The position numbers were made by a program, and so were the translations under genes. 64,000 nucleotides of DNA from Auanema rhodensis (Eukaryota; Nematoda; Chromadorea; Rhabditida; Rhabditidae). The notes beneath the pieces were generated by a model. That model did no database searches, was not told where the DNA came from, and saw only the letters and a program-made list of their open reading frames with translations. Positions 26,326 to 41,224 of the stretch are shown here, one piece after another (positions within the stretch are counted from its first letter, which is position 1; each line of letters begins with the position of its first letter). The stretch covers positions 18,639,267 to 18,703,266 of the forward strand of contig OZ059898.1 in NCBI GenBank assembly GCA_964057225.1, written 5' to 3'.

Positions 26326-28259
26326 ATATTAGTCTAAAAACAAATTTTTATTGATATTGGTGCATGGTAACCATGACTTTGAAATTTACGTGAACTTTAA
26401 TTCATGCTAATTAAGTGTACACGTGATGTGCACTTGGTATGTAACTCGCTTCACGTGAAAGATAAAGAGATGCGGTTTTCAAAATTAGATTCCCCATGTT
26501 TATATTAGTCTAAAAACAAATTTTTATTGATATTGGTGCATGGCAACCATGACTTTAAAATCTACGTGTACTTTAATTTATGCTAATTAAGTGTACACAT
26601 GATGTGCACTCGGTATGTAACTCGCTTCACGTGAAAGATAAAGAGATGCGGTTTTCAAAATTAGATTCCGCATGTCCATATTAGTCTAAAAACAAATTTT
26701 TATTGATATTGGTGCATGGTAACCATGACTTTGAAATTTACGTGAACTTTAATTTATGCTAATTAAGTGTACACGTGATGTGCACTTGGTATGTAACTCG
26801 CTTCACGTGAAAGATGAAGAGATGCGGTTTTCAAAATTAGGTTCCCCATGTCCATATTAGTCTAAAAACAAATTTTTGTTGATATTGGTGGATGGTAACC
26901 ATGACTTTCAAATTTACGTTAACTTTAATTTATGCTAATTAAGTGTACACATGATGTGCACTTGGTATGTAACTCGCTTCACGTCAAAGATAAAGAGATG
27001 CGGTTTTCAAAATTAGATTTCGCATGTCCATATTAGTCTAAAAACAAATTTTTATTGATATTGGTGCATGGTAACCATGACTTTGAAATTTACGTGAACT
27101 TTAATTTATGCTAATTAAGTGTACACGTGATGTGCACTTGGTATGTAACTCGCTTCACGTGAAAGATGAAGAGATGCGGTTTTCAAAATTAGGTTCCCCA
27201 TGTCCATATTAGTCTAAAAACAAGTTTTTGTTGATATTGGTGGATGTTAACCATGACTTTCAAATTTACGTGAACTTCAATTTATGCTAATTAAGTGTAC
27301 ACGTGATGTGCACTTGGTATGTAACTCGCTTCACGTGGAAGATAAAGAGATGCGGTTTTCAAAATTAGATTCCCCATGTCCATATTAGTCTAAAAACAAA
27401 TTTTTATCGATATTGGTGCATGGTAACCATGACTTTGAAATTTACGTGAACTTTAATTTATGCTAATTAAGTGTACACATGATGTGCACTCGGTATGTAA
27501 CTCGCTTCACGTGAACGATAAAGAGATGCGGTTTTCAAAATTAGATTCCGCATGTCCATATTAGTCTAAAAACAAATTTTTATCGATATTGGTGCATGGT
27601 AACCATGACTTTGAAATTTACGTGAACTTTAATTTATGCTAATTAAGTGTACACATGATGTGCACTCGGTATGTAACTCGCTTCACGTGAAAAATAAAGA
27701 GATGCGGTTTTCAAAATTAGGTTCCCCATGTCCATATTAGTCTAAAAACAAGTTTTTGTTGATATTGGTGGATGTTAACCATGACTTTCAAATTTACGTG
27801 AACTTCAATTTATGCTAATTAAGTGTACACGTGATGTGCACTTGGTATGTAACTCGCTTCACGTGGAAGATAAAGAGATGCGGTTTTCAAAATTAGATTC
27901 CCCATGTCCATATTAGTCTAAAAACAAATTTTTATCGATATTGGTGCATGGTAACCATGACTTTGAAATTTACGTGAACTTTAATTTATGCTAATTAAGT
28001 GTACACATGATGTGCACTCGGTATGTAACTCGCTTCACGTGAACGATAAAGAGATGCGGTTTTCAAAATTAGATTCCGCATGTCCATATTAGTCTAAAAA
28101 CAAATTTTTATTGATATTGGTGCATGGTAACCATGACTTTGAAATTTACGTGAACTTTAATTCATGCTAATTAAGTGTACACGTGATGTGCACTTGGTAT
28201 GTAACTCGCTTCACGTGAAAGATAAAGAGATGCGGTTTTCAAAATTAGATTCCCCATGT
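26326..28259 (+). repeat. 12-monomer block, copy 2
   Basis: Second copy of 24214-26147. The match ends at 26148 (C) against 28260 (T), where this copy switches to the ATGTTTAT monomer type. I noticed no internal mismatch in the parts compared. Its right part is in turn the template of the 8-monomer duplication that follows. Confidence 0.86.
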
Positions 28260-28924
28260 TTATATTAGTCTAAAAACAAATTTTTATTGATATTGGTGCA
28301 TGGCAACCATGACTTTAAAATCTACGTGTACTTTAATTTATGCTAATTAAGTGTACACATGATGTGCACTCGGTATGTAACTCGCTTCACGTGAAAGATA
28401 AAGAGATGCGGTTTTCAAAATTAGATTCCGCATGTCCATATTAGTCTAAAAACAAATTTTTATTGATATTGGTGCATGGTAACCATGACTTTGAAATTTA
28501 CGTGAACTTTAATTTATGCTAATTAAGTGTACACGTGATGTGCACTTGGTATGTAACTCGCTTCACGTGAAAGATAAAGAGATGCGGTTTTCAAAATTAG
28601 ATTCCGCATGTCCATATTAGTCTAAAAACAAATTTTTATTGATATTGGTGCATGGTAACCATGACTTTGAAATCTACGTGTACTTTAATTTATGCTAATT
28701 AAGTGTACACATGATGTGCACTCGGTATGTAACTCGCTTCACGTCAAAGATAAAGAGATGCGGTTTTCAAAATTAGATTTCGCATGTCCATATTAGTCTA
28801 AAAACAAATTTTTATTGATATTGGTGCATGGTAACCATGACTTTGAAATTTACGTGTACTTTAATTTATGCTAATTAAGTGTACACGTGATGTGCACTTG
28901 ATATGTAACTCGCTTCACGTGAAA
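27517..28924 (+). repeat. 8-monomer block, copy 1 (1,408-bp offset)
   Basis: Bases 27517-28989 match 28925-30397 at an offset of 1,408 (8 x 176). The only mismatch noticed is 28873 (A) against 30281 (G). On the left the match fails at 27516 (C against A). The block includes the GAAAAATAAAG monomer, AAGTTTTTGTTGATATTGG types with GGATGTTAACC, CACGTGGAAG, a TTCATGC start variant and an ACTTGATATG variant. Confidence 0.9.
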
Positions 28925-30332
28925 GATAAAGAGATGCGGTTTTCAAAATTAGATTCCGCATGTCCATATTAGTCTAAAAACAAATTTTTATCGATATTGG
29001 TGCATGGTAACCATGACTTTGAAATTTACGTGAACTTTAATTTATGCTAATTAAGTGTACACATGATGTGCACTCGGTATGTAACTCGCTTCACGTGAAA
29101 AATAAAGAGATGCGGTTTTCAAAATTAGGTTCCCCATGTCCATATTAGTCTAAAAACAAGTTTTTGTTGATATTGGTGGATGTTAACCATGACTTTCAAA
29201 TTTACGTGAACTTCAATTTATGCTAATTAAGTGTACACGTGATGTGCACTTGGTATGTAACTCGCTTCACGTGGAAGATAAAGAGATGCGGTTTTCAAAA
29301 TTAGATTCCCCATGTCCATATTAGTCTAAAAACAAATTTTTATCGATATTGGTGCATGGTAACCATGACTTTGAAATTTACGTGAACTTTAATTTATGCT
29401 AATTAAGTGTACACATGATGTGCACTCGGTATGTAACTCGCTTCACGTGAACGATAAAGAGATGCGGTTTTCAAAATTAGATTCCGCATGTCCATATTAG
29501 TCTAAAAACAAATTTTTATTGATATTGGTGCATGGTAACCATGACTTTGAAATTTACGTGAACTTTAATTCATGCTAATTAAGTGTACACGTGATGTGCA
29601 CTTGGTATGTAACTCGCTTCACGTGAAAGATAAAGAGATGCGGTTTTCAAAATTAGATTCCCCATGTTTATATTAGTCTAAAAACAAATTTTTATTGATA
29701 TTGGTGCATGGCAACCATGACTTTAAAATCTACGTGTACTTTAATTTATGCTAATTAAGTGTACACATGATGTGCACTCGGTATGTAACTCGCTTCACGT
29801 GAAAGATAAAGAGATGCGGTTTTCAAAATTAGATTCCGCATGTCCATATTAGTCTAAAAACAAATTTTTATTGATATTGGTGCATGGTAACCATGACTTT
29901 GAAATTTACGTGAACTTTAATTTATGCTAATTAAGTGTACACGTGATGTGCACTTGGTATGTAACTCGCTTCACGTGAAAGATAAAGAGATGCGGTTTTC
30001 AAAATTAGATTCCGCATGTCCATATTAGTCTAAAAACAAATTTTTATTGATATTGGTGCATGGTAACCATGACTTTGAAATCTACGTGTACTTTAATTTA
30101 TGCTAATTAAGTGTACACATGATGTGCACTCGGTATGTAACTCGCTTCACGTCAAAGATAAAGAGATGCGGTTTTCAAAATTAGATTTCGCATGTCCATA
30201 TTAGTCTAAAAACAAATTTTTATTGATATTGGTGCATGGTAACCATGACTTTGAAATTTACGTGTACTTTAATTTATGCTGATTAAGTGTACACGTGATG
30301 TGCACTTGATATGTAACTCGCTTCACGTGAAA
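28925..30332 (+). repeat. 8-monomer block, copy 2
   Basis: Tandem copy of 27517-28924, with identity continuing to 30397. It differs by GCTGATTAAG at 30281 where copy 1 has GCTAATTAAG. After 30398 the array switches to GTTGATATTGGTGGATGG monomers of the kind seen near 26880, so the next junction lies there. Confidence 0.88.
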
Positions 30333-32270
30333 GATAAAGAGATGCGGTTTTCAAAATTAGATTCCGCATGTCCATATTAGTCTAAAAACAAATTTTTGTT
30401 GATATTGGTGGATGGTAACCATGACTTTCAAATTTACGTTAACTTTAATTTATGCTAATTAAGTGTACACATGATGTGCACTTGGTATGTAACTCGCTTC
30501 ACGTCAAAGATAAAGAGATGCGGTTTTCAAAATTAGATTTCGCATGTCCATATTAGTCTAAAAACAAATTTTTATTGATATTGGTGCATGGTAACCATGA
30601 CTTTGAAATTTACGTGAACTTTAATTTATGCTAATTAAGTGTACACGTGATGTGCACTTGGTATGTAACTCGCTTCACGTGAAAGATGAAGAGATGCGGT
30701 TTTCAAAATTAGGTTCCCCATGTCCATATTAGTCTAAAAACAAGTTTTTGTTGATATTGGTGGATGTTAACCATGACTTTCAAATTTACGTGAACTTCAA
30801 TTTATGCTAATTAAGTGTACACGTGATGTGCACTTGGTATGTAACTCGCTTCACGTGGAAGATAAAGAGATGCGGTTTTCAAAATTAGATTCCCCATGTC
30901 CATATTAGTCTAAAAACAAATTTTTATTGATATTGGTGCATGGTAACCATGACTTTGAAATTTACGTGAACTTTAATTTATGCTAATTAAGTGTACACAT
31001 GATGTGCACTTGGTATGTAACTCGCTTCACGAGAAAGATAAAAAGATGCGGTTTTCAAATTTAGATTTCGCGTGTCCATATTAGTCTAAAAACAAATTTT
31101 TATTGATATTGGTGCATGGTAACCATGACTTTGAAATTTACGTGAACTTTAATTTATGCTAATTAAGTGTACACATGATGTGCACTTGGTATGTAACTCG
31201 CTTCACGTGAAAGATAAAGAGATGCGGTTTTCAAAATTAGATTCCCCATGTTTATATTAGTCTAAAAACAAATTTTTATCGATATTGGTGCATGGTAACC
31301 ATGACTTTGAAATTTACGTGAACTTTAATTTATGCTAATTAAGTGTACACATGATGTGCACTCGGTATGTAACTCGCTTCACGTGAAAGAAAAAGAGATG
31401 CGGTTTTCAAAATTAGATTCCGCATGTCCATATTAGTCTAAAAACAAATTTTTATTGATATTGGTGCATGGTAACCATGACTTTGAAATTTACGTGAACT
31501 TTAATTTATGCTAATTAAGTGTACACGTGATGTGCACTTGGTATGTAACTCGCTTCACGTGAAAGATAAAGAGATGCGGTTTTCAAAATTAGATTCCCCA
31601 TGTTTATATTAGTCTAAAAACAAATTTTTATTGATATTGGTGCATGGCAACCATGACTTTAAAATCTACGTGTACTTTAATTTATGCTAATTAAGTGTAC
31701 ACATGATGTGCACTCGGTATGTAACTCGCTTCACGTGAAAGATAAAGAGATGCGGTTTTCAAAATTAGATTCCGCATGTCCATATTAGTCTAAAAACAAA
31801 TTTTTATTGATATTGGTGCATGGTAACCATGACTTTGAAATTTACGTGTACTTTAATTTATGCTAATTAAGTGTACACGTGATGTGCACTTGATATGTAA
31901 CTCGCTTCACGTGAAAGATAAAGAGATGCGGTTTTCAAAATTAGATTCCCCATGTTTATATTAGTCTAAAAACAAATTTTTATCGATATTGGTGCATGGC
32001 AACCATGACTTTGAAATCTACGTGTACTTTAATTTATGCTAATTAAGTGTACACATGATGTGCACTTGGTATGTAACTCGCTTCACGTGTAAGATGAAGA
32101 GATGCGGTTTTCAAAATTAGGTTCCTCATGTCCATATTAGTCTAAAAACAAATTTTTATCGATATTGGTGCATGGCAACCATGACTTTGAAATCTACGTG
32201 TACTTTAATTTATGCTAATTAAGTGTACACATGATGTGCACTTGGTATGTAACTCGCTTCGCGTCAACGA

Positions 32271-32274
32271 TAAA
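32271..32274 (+). other. Single-base insertion in an A run (register +2)
   Basis: CGATAAAGAG reads CGATAAAAGAG here, adding one A. Later monomer starts are two bases late (for example 32387). The two insertions are offset by two single-base deletions further right. Confidence 0.9.
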
Positions 32275-34586
32275 AGAGATGCGGTTTTCAAAATTAGATT
32301 CCCCATGTCCATATTAGTCTAAAAACAAATTTTTATCGATATTGGTGCATGGTAACCATGACTTTGAAATTTACGTGAACTTTAATTTATGCTAATTAAG
32401 TGTACACATGATGTGCACTCGGTATGTAACTCGCTTCACGTGAAAGATAAAGAGATGCGGTTTTCAAAATTAGATTCCGCATGTCCATATTAGTCTAAAA
32501 ACAAATTTTTATTGATATTGGTGCATGGTAACCATGACTTTGAAATTTACGTGAACTTTAATTTATGCTAATTAAGTGTACACATGATGTGCACTTGGTA
32601 TGTAACTCGCTTCACGAGAAAGATAAAAAGATGCGGTTTTCAAATTTAGATTTCGCGTGTCCATATTAGTCTAAAAACAAATTTTTATTGATATTGGTGC
32701 ATGGTAACCATGACTTTGAAATTTACGTGAACTTTAATTCATGCTAATTAAGTGTACACGTGAAGTGCACTTGGTATGTAACTCGCTTCACGTGAAAGAT
32801 AAAGAGATGCGGTTTTCAAAATTAGATTGCCCATGTCCATATTAGTCTAAAAACAAATTTTTATCGATATTGGTGCATGGTAACCATGACTTTGAAATTT
32901 ACGTGAACTTTAATTTATGCTAATTAAGTGTACACATGATGTGCACTCGGTATGTAACTCGCTTCACGTGAAAAATAAAGAGATGCGGTTTTCAAAATTA
33001 GATTCCGCATGTCCATATTAGTCTAAAAACAAATTTTTATTGATATTGGTGCATGGTAACCATGACTTTGAAATTTACGTGAACTTTAATTCATGCTAAT
33101 TAAGTGTACACGTGATGTGCACTTGGTATGTAACTCGCTTCACGTGAAAGATAAAGAGATGCGGTTTTCAAAATTAGATTCCCCATGTTTATATTAGTCT
33201 AAAAACAAATTTTTATTGATATTGGTGCATTGTAACCATGACTTTGAAATTTACGTGAACTTTAATTTATGCTAATTAAGTGTACACGTGATGTGCACTT
33301 GGTATGTAACTCGCTTCACGTGAAAGATAAAGAGATGCGGTTTTCAAAATTAGATTCCCCATGTTTATATTAGTCTAAAAACAAATTTTTATTGATATTG
33401 GTGCATGGCAATCATGACTTTAAAATCTACGTGTACTTTAATTTATGCTAATTAAGTGTACACGTGATGTGCACTTGGTATGTAACTCGCTTCACGTGAA
33501 AGATGAAGAGATGCGGTTTTCAAAATTAGGTTCCCCATGTCCATATTAGTCTAAAAACAAATTTTTGTTGATATTGGTGGATGGTAACCATGACTTTCAA
33601 ATTTACGTGAACTTTAATTTATGCTAATTAAGTGTACACATGATGTGCACTTGGTATGTAACTCGCTTCACGTCAAAGATAAAGAGATGCGGTTTTCAAA
33701 ATTAGATTTCGCATGTCCATATTAGTCTAAAAACAAATTTTTATTGATATTGGTGCATGGTAACCATGACTTTGAAATTTACGTGAACTTTAATTCATGC
33801 TAATTAAGTGTACACGTGATGTGCACTTGTTATGTAACTCGCTTCACGTGAAAGATAAAGAGATGCGGTTTTCAAAATTAGATTCCCCATGTTCATATTA
33901 GTCTAAAAACAAATTTTTATTGATATTGGTGCATGGCAACCATGACTTTAAAATCTACGTGTACTTTAATTTATGCTAATTAAGTGTACACATGATGTGC
34001 ACTCGGTATGTAACTCGCTTCACGTGAAAGATAAAGAGATGCGGTTTTCAAAATTAGATTCCGCATGTCCATATTAGTCTAAAAACAAATTTTTATTGAT
34101 ATTGGTGCATGGTAACCATGACTTTGAAATTTACGTGAACTTTAATTTATGCTAATTAAGTGTACACGTGATGTGCACTTGGTATGTAACTCGCTTCACG
34201 TGAAAGATGAAGAGATGCGGTTTTCAAAATTAGGTTCCCCATGTCCATATTAGTCTAAAAACAAATTTTTGTTGATATTGGTGGATGGTAACCATGACTT
34301 TCAAATTTACGTGAACTTTAATTTATGCTAATTAAGTGTACACATGATGTGCACTTGGTATGTAACTCTCTTCACGTCAAAGATAAAGAGATGCGGTTTT
34401 CAAAATTAGATTTCGCATGTCCATATTAGTCTAAAAACAAATTTTTATTGATATTGGTGCATGGTAACCATGACTTTGAAATTTACGTGAACTTTAATTT
34501 ATGCTAATTAAGTGTACACGTGATGTGCACTTGGTATGTAACTCGCTTCACGTGAAAGATGAAGAGATGCGGTTTTCAAAATTAGG

Positions 34587-37500
34587 TTCCCCATGTCCAT
34601 ATTAGTCTAAAAACAAGTTTTTGTTGATATTGGTGGATGGTAACCATGACTTTCAAATTTACGTGAACTTCAATTTATGCTAATTAAGTGTACACGTGAT
34701 GTGCACTTGGTATGTAACTCGCTTCGCGTCAAGGATAAAGAGATGCGGTTTTCAAAATTAGATTCCCCATGTCCATATTAGTCTAAAAACAAATTTTTAT
34801 TAATATTGGTGCATGGTAACCATGACTTTGAAATTTACGTGAACTTTAATTTATGCTAATTGAGTGTACACATGATGTGCACTCGGTATGTAACTCGCTT
34901 CACGTGAAAGATAAAGAGATGCGGTTTTCAAAATTAGATTCCGCATGTCCATATTAGTCTAAAAACAAATTTTTATTGATATTGGTGCATGGTAACCATG
35001 ACTTTAAAATTTACGTGAACTTTAATTTATGCTAATTAAGTGTACACGTGATGTGCACTTGGTATGTAACTCGCTTCACGTGGAAGATAAAGAGATGCGG
35101 TTTTCAAAATTAGATTCCCCATGTCCATATTAGTCTAAAAACAAATTTTTATTGATATTGGTGCATGGTAACCATGACTTTGAAATTTACGTGAACTTTA
35201 ATTTATGCTAATTAAGTGTACACGTGAAGTGCACTTGGTATGTAACTCGCTTCACGTGAAAGATAAAGAGATGCGGTTTTCAAAATTAGATTCCCCATGT
35301 ACATATTAGTCTAAAAACAAATTTTTATCGATATTGGTGCATGGTAACCATGACTTTGAAATTTACGTGAACTTTAATTTATGCTAATTAAGTGTACACA
35401 TGATGTGCACTCGGTATGTAACTCGCTTCACGTGAAAGATAAAGAGATGCGGTTTTCAAAATTAGATTCCGCATGTCCATATTAGTCTAAAAACAAATTT
35501 TTATTGATATTGGTGCATGGTAACCATGACTTTGAAATTTACGTGAACTTTAATTTATGCTAATTAAGTGTACACGTGATGTGCACTTGGTATGTAACTC
35601 GCTTCACGTGAAAGATAAAGAGATGCGGTTTTCAAAATTAGATTCCCCATGTTTATATTAGTCTAAAAACAAATTTTTATTGATATTGGTGCATGGTAAC
35701 CATGACTTTGAAATTTACGTGAACTTTAATTTATGCTAATTAAGTGTACACGTGAAGTGCACTTGGTATGTAACTCGCTTCACGTGAAAGATAAAGAGAT
35801 GCGGTTTTCAAAATTAGATTCCCCATGTCCATATTAGTCTAAAAACAAATTTTTATCGATATTGGTGCATGGTAACCATGACTTTGAAATTTACGTGAAC
35901 TTTAATTTATGCTAATTAAGTGTACACATGATGTGCACTCGGTATGTAACTCGCTTCACGTGAAAGATAAAGAGATGCGGTTTTCAAAATTAGATTCCGC
36001 ATGTCCATATTAGTCTAAAAACAAATTTTTATTGATATTGGTGCATGGTAACCATGACTTTGAAATTTACGTGAACTTTAATTTATGCTAATTAAGTGTA
36101 CACGTGATGTGCACTTGGTATGTAACTCGCTTCACGTGAAAGATAAAGAGATGCGGTTTTCAAAATTAGATTCCCCATGTCCATATTAGTCTAAAAACAA
36201 GTTTTTGTTGATATTGGTGGATGGTAACCATGACTTTCAAATTTACGTGAACTTCAATTTATGCTAATTAAGTGTACACGTGATGTGCACTTGGTATGTA
36301 ACTCGCTTCGCGTCAACGATAAAGAGATGCGGTTTTCAAAATTAGATTCCCCATGTCCATATTAGTCTAAAAACAAATTTTTATTAATATTGGTGCATGG
36401 TAACCATGACTTTGAAATTTACGTGAACTTTAATTTATGCTAATTGAGTGTACACATGATGTGCACTTGGTATGTAACTCGCTTCACGTGAAAGATAAAG
36501 AGATGCGGTTTTCAAAATTAGATTCCGCATGTCCATATTAGTCTAAAAACAAATTTTTATTGATATTGGTGCATGGTAACCATGACTTTGAAATTTACGT
36601 GAACTTTAATTTATGCTAATTAAGTGTACACGTGATGTGCACTTGGTATGTAACTCGCTTCACGTGGAAGATAAAGAGATGCGGTTTTCAAAATTAGATT
36701 CCCCATGTCCATATTAGTCTAAAAACAAATTTTTATTGATATTGGTGCATGGTAACCATGACTTTGAAATTTACGTGAACTTTAATTTATGCTAATTAAG
36801 TGTACACGTGAAGTGCACTTGGTATGTAACTCGCTTCACGTGGAAGATAAAGAGATGCGGTTTTCAAAATTAGATTCCCCATGTCCATATTAGTCTAAAA
36901 ACAAATTTTTATCGATATTGGTGCATGGTAACCATGACTTTGAAATTTACGTGAACTTTAATTTATGCTAATTAAGTGTACACATGATGTGCACTCGGTA
37001 TGTAACTCGCTTCACGTGAAAGATAAAGAGATGCGGTTTTCAGAATTAGATTCCCCATGTCCATATTAGTCTAAAAACAAATTTTTATTAATATTGGTGC
37101 ATGGTAACCATGACTTTGAAATTTACGTGAACTTTAATTTATGCTAATTGAGTGTACACATGATGTGCACTTGGTATGTAACTCGCTTCACGTGAAAGAT
37201 AAAGAGATGCGGTTTTCAAAATTAGATTCCGCATGTTTATATTAGTCTAAAAACAAATTTTTATTGATATTGGTGCATGGTAACCATGACTTTGAAATTT
37301 ACGTGAACTTTAATTTATGCTAATTAAGTGTACACGTGATGTGCACTTGGTATGTAACTCGCTTCACGTGAAAGATAAAGAGATGCGGTTTTCAAAATTA
37401 GATTCCCCATGTCCATATTAGTCTAAAAACAAGTTTTTGTTGATATTGGTGGATGGTAACCATGACTTTCAAATTTACGTGAACTTCAATTTATGCTAAT

Positions 37501-39200
37501 TAAGTGTACACGTGATGTGCACTTGGTATGTAACTCGCTTCACGTGAAAGATGAAGAGATGCGGTTTTCAAAATTAGGTTCCCCATGTCTATATTAGTCT
37601 AAAAACAAATTTTTGTTAATATTGGTGCATGGTAACCATGACTTTGAAATTTACGTGAACTTTAATTTATGCTAATTGAGTGTACACATGATGTGCACTT
37701 GGTATGTAACTCGCTTCACGTGAAAGATAAAGAGATGCGGTTTTCAAAATTAGATTCCCCATGTTTATATTAGTCTAAAAACAAATTTTTATTGATATTG
37801 GTGCATGGCAACCATGACTTTAAAATCTACGTGTACTTTAATTTATGCTAATTAAGTGTACACATGATGTGCACTTGGTATGTAACTCGCTTCACGTGAA
37901 AGATAAAGGGATGCGGTTTTCAAAATTAGATTCCCCATGTCCATATTAGTCTAAAAACAAATTTTTGTTGATATTGGTGGATGGTAACCATGACTTTGAA
38001 ATTTACGTGAACTTTAATTTATGCTAATTAAGTGTACACGTGATGTGCACTTGGTATGTAACTCGCTTCACGTGAAAGATGAAGAGATGCGGTTTTCAAA
38101 GTTAGGTTCCCCATGTCTATATTAGTCTAAAAACAAATTTTTGTTGATATTGGTGGATGGTAACCAAGACTTTCAAATTTACGTGAACTTTAATTTATGC
38201 TAATTAAGTGTACACATGATGTGCACTTGGTATGTAACTCGCTTCACGTGAAAGATGAAGAGATTCGGTTTTCAAAATTAGGTTCCCCATGTCCATATTA
38301 GTCTAAAAACAAGTTTTTGTTGATATTGGTGGATGGTAACCATGACTTTCAAATTTACGTGAACTTCAATTTATGCTAATTAAGTGTACACGTGATGTGC
38401 ACTTGGTATGTAACTCGCTTCGCGTCAACGATAAAGAGATGCGGTTTTCAAAATTAGATTCCCCATGTCCATATTAGTCTAAAAACAAATTTTTATTAAT
38501 ATTGGTGCATGGTAACCATGACTTTGAAATTTACGTGAACTTTAATTTATGCTAATTGAGTGTACACATGATGTGCACTTGGTATGTAACTCGCTTCACG
38601 TGAAAGATAAAGAGATGCGGTTTTCAAAATTAGATTCCGCATGTCCATATTAGTCTAAAAACAAATTTTTATTGATATTGGTGCATGGTAACCATGACTT
38701 TGAAATTTACGTGAACTTTAATTTATGCTAATTAAGTGTACACGTGATGTGCACTTGGTATGTAACTCGCTTCACGTGGAAGATAAAGAGATGCGGTTTT
38801 CAAAATTAGATTCCCCATGTCCATATTAGTCTAAAAACAAATTTTTATTGATATTGGTGCATGGTAACCATGACTTTGAAATTTACGTGAACTTTAATTT
38901 ATGCTAATTAAGTGTACACGTGAAGTGCACTTGGTATGTAACTCGCTTCACGTGAAAGATAAAGAGATGCGGTTTTCAAAATTAGATTCGCCATGTCCAT
39001 ATTAGTCTAAAAACAAATTTTTATCGATATTGGTGCATGGTAACCATGACTTTGAAATTTACGTGAACTTTAATTTATGCTAATTAAGTGTACACATGAT
39101 GTGCACTTGGTATGTAACTCGCTTCACGTGAAAGATAAAGAGATGCGGTTTTCAAAATTAGATTCCGCATGTCCATATTAGTCTAAAAACAAATTTTTAT
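34587..39200 (+). repeat. Three related blocks at 9- and 12-monomer offsets
   Basis: The run of AAGTTTTTGTTGATATTGGTGG, CGCGTCAA[C/G]G, GCTAATTGAG and CACGTGGAAG monomers starts near 34587, again near 36171 (9 monomers, 1,584 bp) and again near 38283 (12 monomers, 2,112 bp). Block 1 against block 2 differs at several sites: 34733 G against 36317 C, an ACTCGG/ACTTGG difference near 34880, a TTTAAAAT/TTTGAAAT difference near 35006, and a GAAAG/GGAAG difference near 35259/36843. These copies are clearly older than the near-identical 29-, 13- and 8-monomer pairs. The inserted monomers around 37030-38280 are further rearrangements. Confidence 0.78.
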
Positions 39201-41224
39201 TGATATTGGTGCATGGTAACCATGACTTTGAAATTTACGTGAACTTTAATTTATGCTAATTAAGTGTACACGTGATGTGCACTTGGTATGTAACTCGCTT
39301 CACGTGAAAGATAAAGAGATGCGGTTTTCAAAATTAGATTCCCCATGTTTATATTAGTCTAAAAACAAATTTTTATTGATATTGGTGCATGGCAACCATG
39401 ACTTTAAAATCTACGTGTACTTTAATTTATGCTAATTAAGTGTACACATGATGTGCACTCGGTATGTAACTCGCTTCACGTGAAAGATAAAGAGATGCGG
39501 TTTTCAAAATTAGATTCCGCATGTCCATATTAGTCTAAAAACAAATTTTTATTGATATTGGTGCATGGTAACCATGACTTTGAAATTTACGTGTACTTTA
39601 ATTTATGCTAATTAAGTGTACACGTGATGTGCACTTGGTATGTAACTCGCTTCACGTGAAAGATAAAGAGATGCGGTTTTCAAAATTAGATTCCCCATGT
39701 TTATATTAGTCTAAAAACAAATTTTTATTGATATTGGTGCATGGCAACCATGACTTTGAAATCTACGTGTACTTTAATTTATGCTAATTAAGTGTACACA
39801 TGATGTGCACTTGGTATGTAACTCGCTTCACGTGAAAGATAAAGAGATGCGGTTTTCAAAATTAGATTCCCCATGTTTATATTAGTCTAAAAACAAATTT
39901 TTATTGATATTGGTGCATGGCAACCATGACTTTAAAATCTACGTGTACTTTAATTTATGCTAATTAAGTGTACACATGATGTGCACTTGGTATGTAACTC
40001 GCTTCACGTGAAAGATAAAGGGATGCGGTTTTCAAAATTAGATTCCCCATGTCCATATTAGTCTAAAAACAAATTTTTGTTGATATTGGTGGATGGTAAC
40101 CATGACTTTGAAATTTACGTGAACTTTAATTTATGCTAATTAAGTGTACACGTGATGTGCACTTGGTATGTAACTCGCTTCACGTGAAAGATGAAGAGAT
40201 GCGGTTTTCAAAATTAGGTTCCCCATGTCTATATTAGTCTAAAAACAAATTTTTGTTGATATTGGTGGATGGTAACCAAGACTTTCAAATTTACGTGAAC
40301 TGTAATTTATGCTAATTAAGTGTACACATGATGTGCACTTGGTATGTAACTCGCTTCACGTCAAAGATAAAGAGATGCGGTTTTCAAAATTAGATTTCGC
40401 ATGTCCATATTAGTCTAAAAACAAATTTTTATTGATATTGGTGCATGGTAACCATGACTTTGAAATTTACGTGAACTTTAATTTATGCTAATTAAGTGTA
40501 CACGTGATGTGCACTTGGTATGTAACTCGCTTCACGTGAAAGATAAAGAGATGCGGTTTTCAAAATTAGATTCCCCATGTCCATATTAGTCTAAAAACAA
40601 ATTTTTATTGATATTGGTGCATGGTAACCATGACTTTGAAATTTACGTGAACTTTAATTTATGCTAATTAAGTGTACACGTGATGTGCACTTGGTATGTA
40701 ACTGGCTTCACGTGAAAGATGAAGAGATGCGGTTTTCAAAATTAGGTTCCCCATGTCCATATTAGTCTAAAAACAAATTTTTGTTGATATTGGTGCATGG
40801 TAACCATGACTTTGAAATTTACGTGAACTTTAATTTATGCTAATTAAGTGTACACGTGATGTGCACTTGGTATGTAACTCGCTTCACGTGAAAGATAAAG
40901 AGATGCGGTTTTCAAAATTAGATTCCCCATGTTTATATTAGTCTAAAAACAAATTTTTATTGATATTGGTGCATGGCAACCATGACTTTAAAATCTACGT
41001 GAACTTTAATTTATGCTAATTAAGTGTACACGTGATGTGCACTTGGTATGTAACTCGCTTCACGTGAAAGATAAAGAGATGCGGTTTTCAAAATTAGATT
41101 CCCCATGTCCATATTAGTCTAAAAACAAATTTTTATTGATATTGGTGCATGGTAACCATGACTTTGAAATTTACGTGAACTTTAATTTATGCTAATTAAG
41201 TGTACACATGATGTGCACTTGGTT

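Larger units (their letters stand above)
30333..41224 (+). repeat. Mosaic satellite segment, 30.3-41.2 kb
   Basis: The 176-bp array continues without foreign sequence, and monomers from all families of the preceding 30 kb are intermixed. Recognisable variants include CACGAGAAAG near 31029 and 32613, a CGCGTCAACG monomer near 32260 that also carries a one-base insertion, GCTAATTGAG at about 34855, 36440, 37143, 37671 and 38549, and GGTAACCAAGAC near 38160 and 40272. The longest recurrences seen are the 9- and 12-monomer matches listed separately. No gene, RNA or mobile element is visible. Confidence 0.85.
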
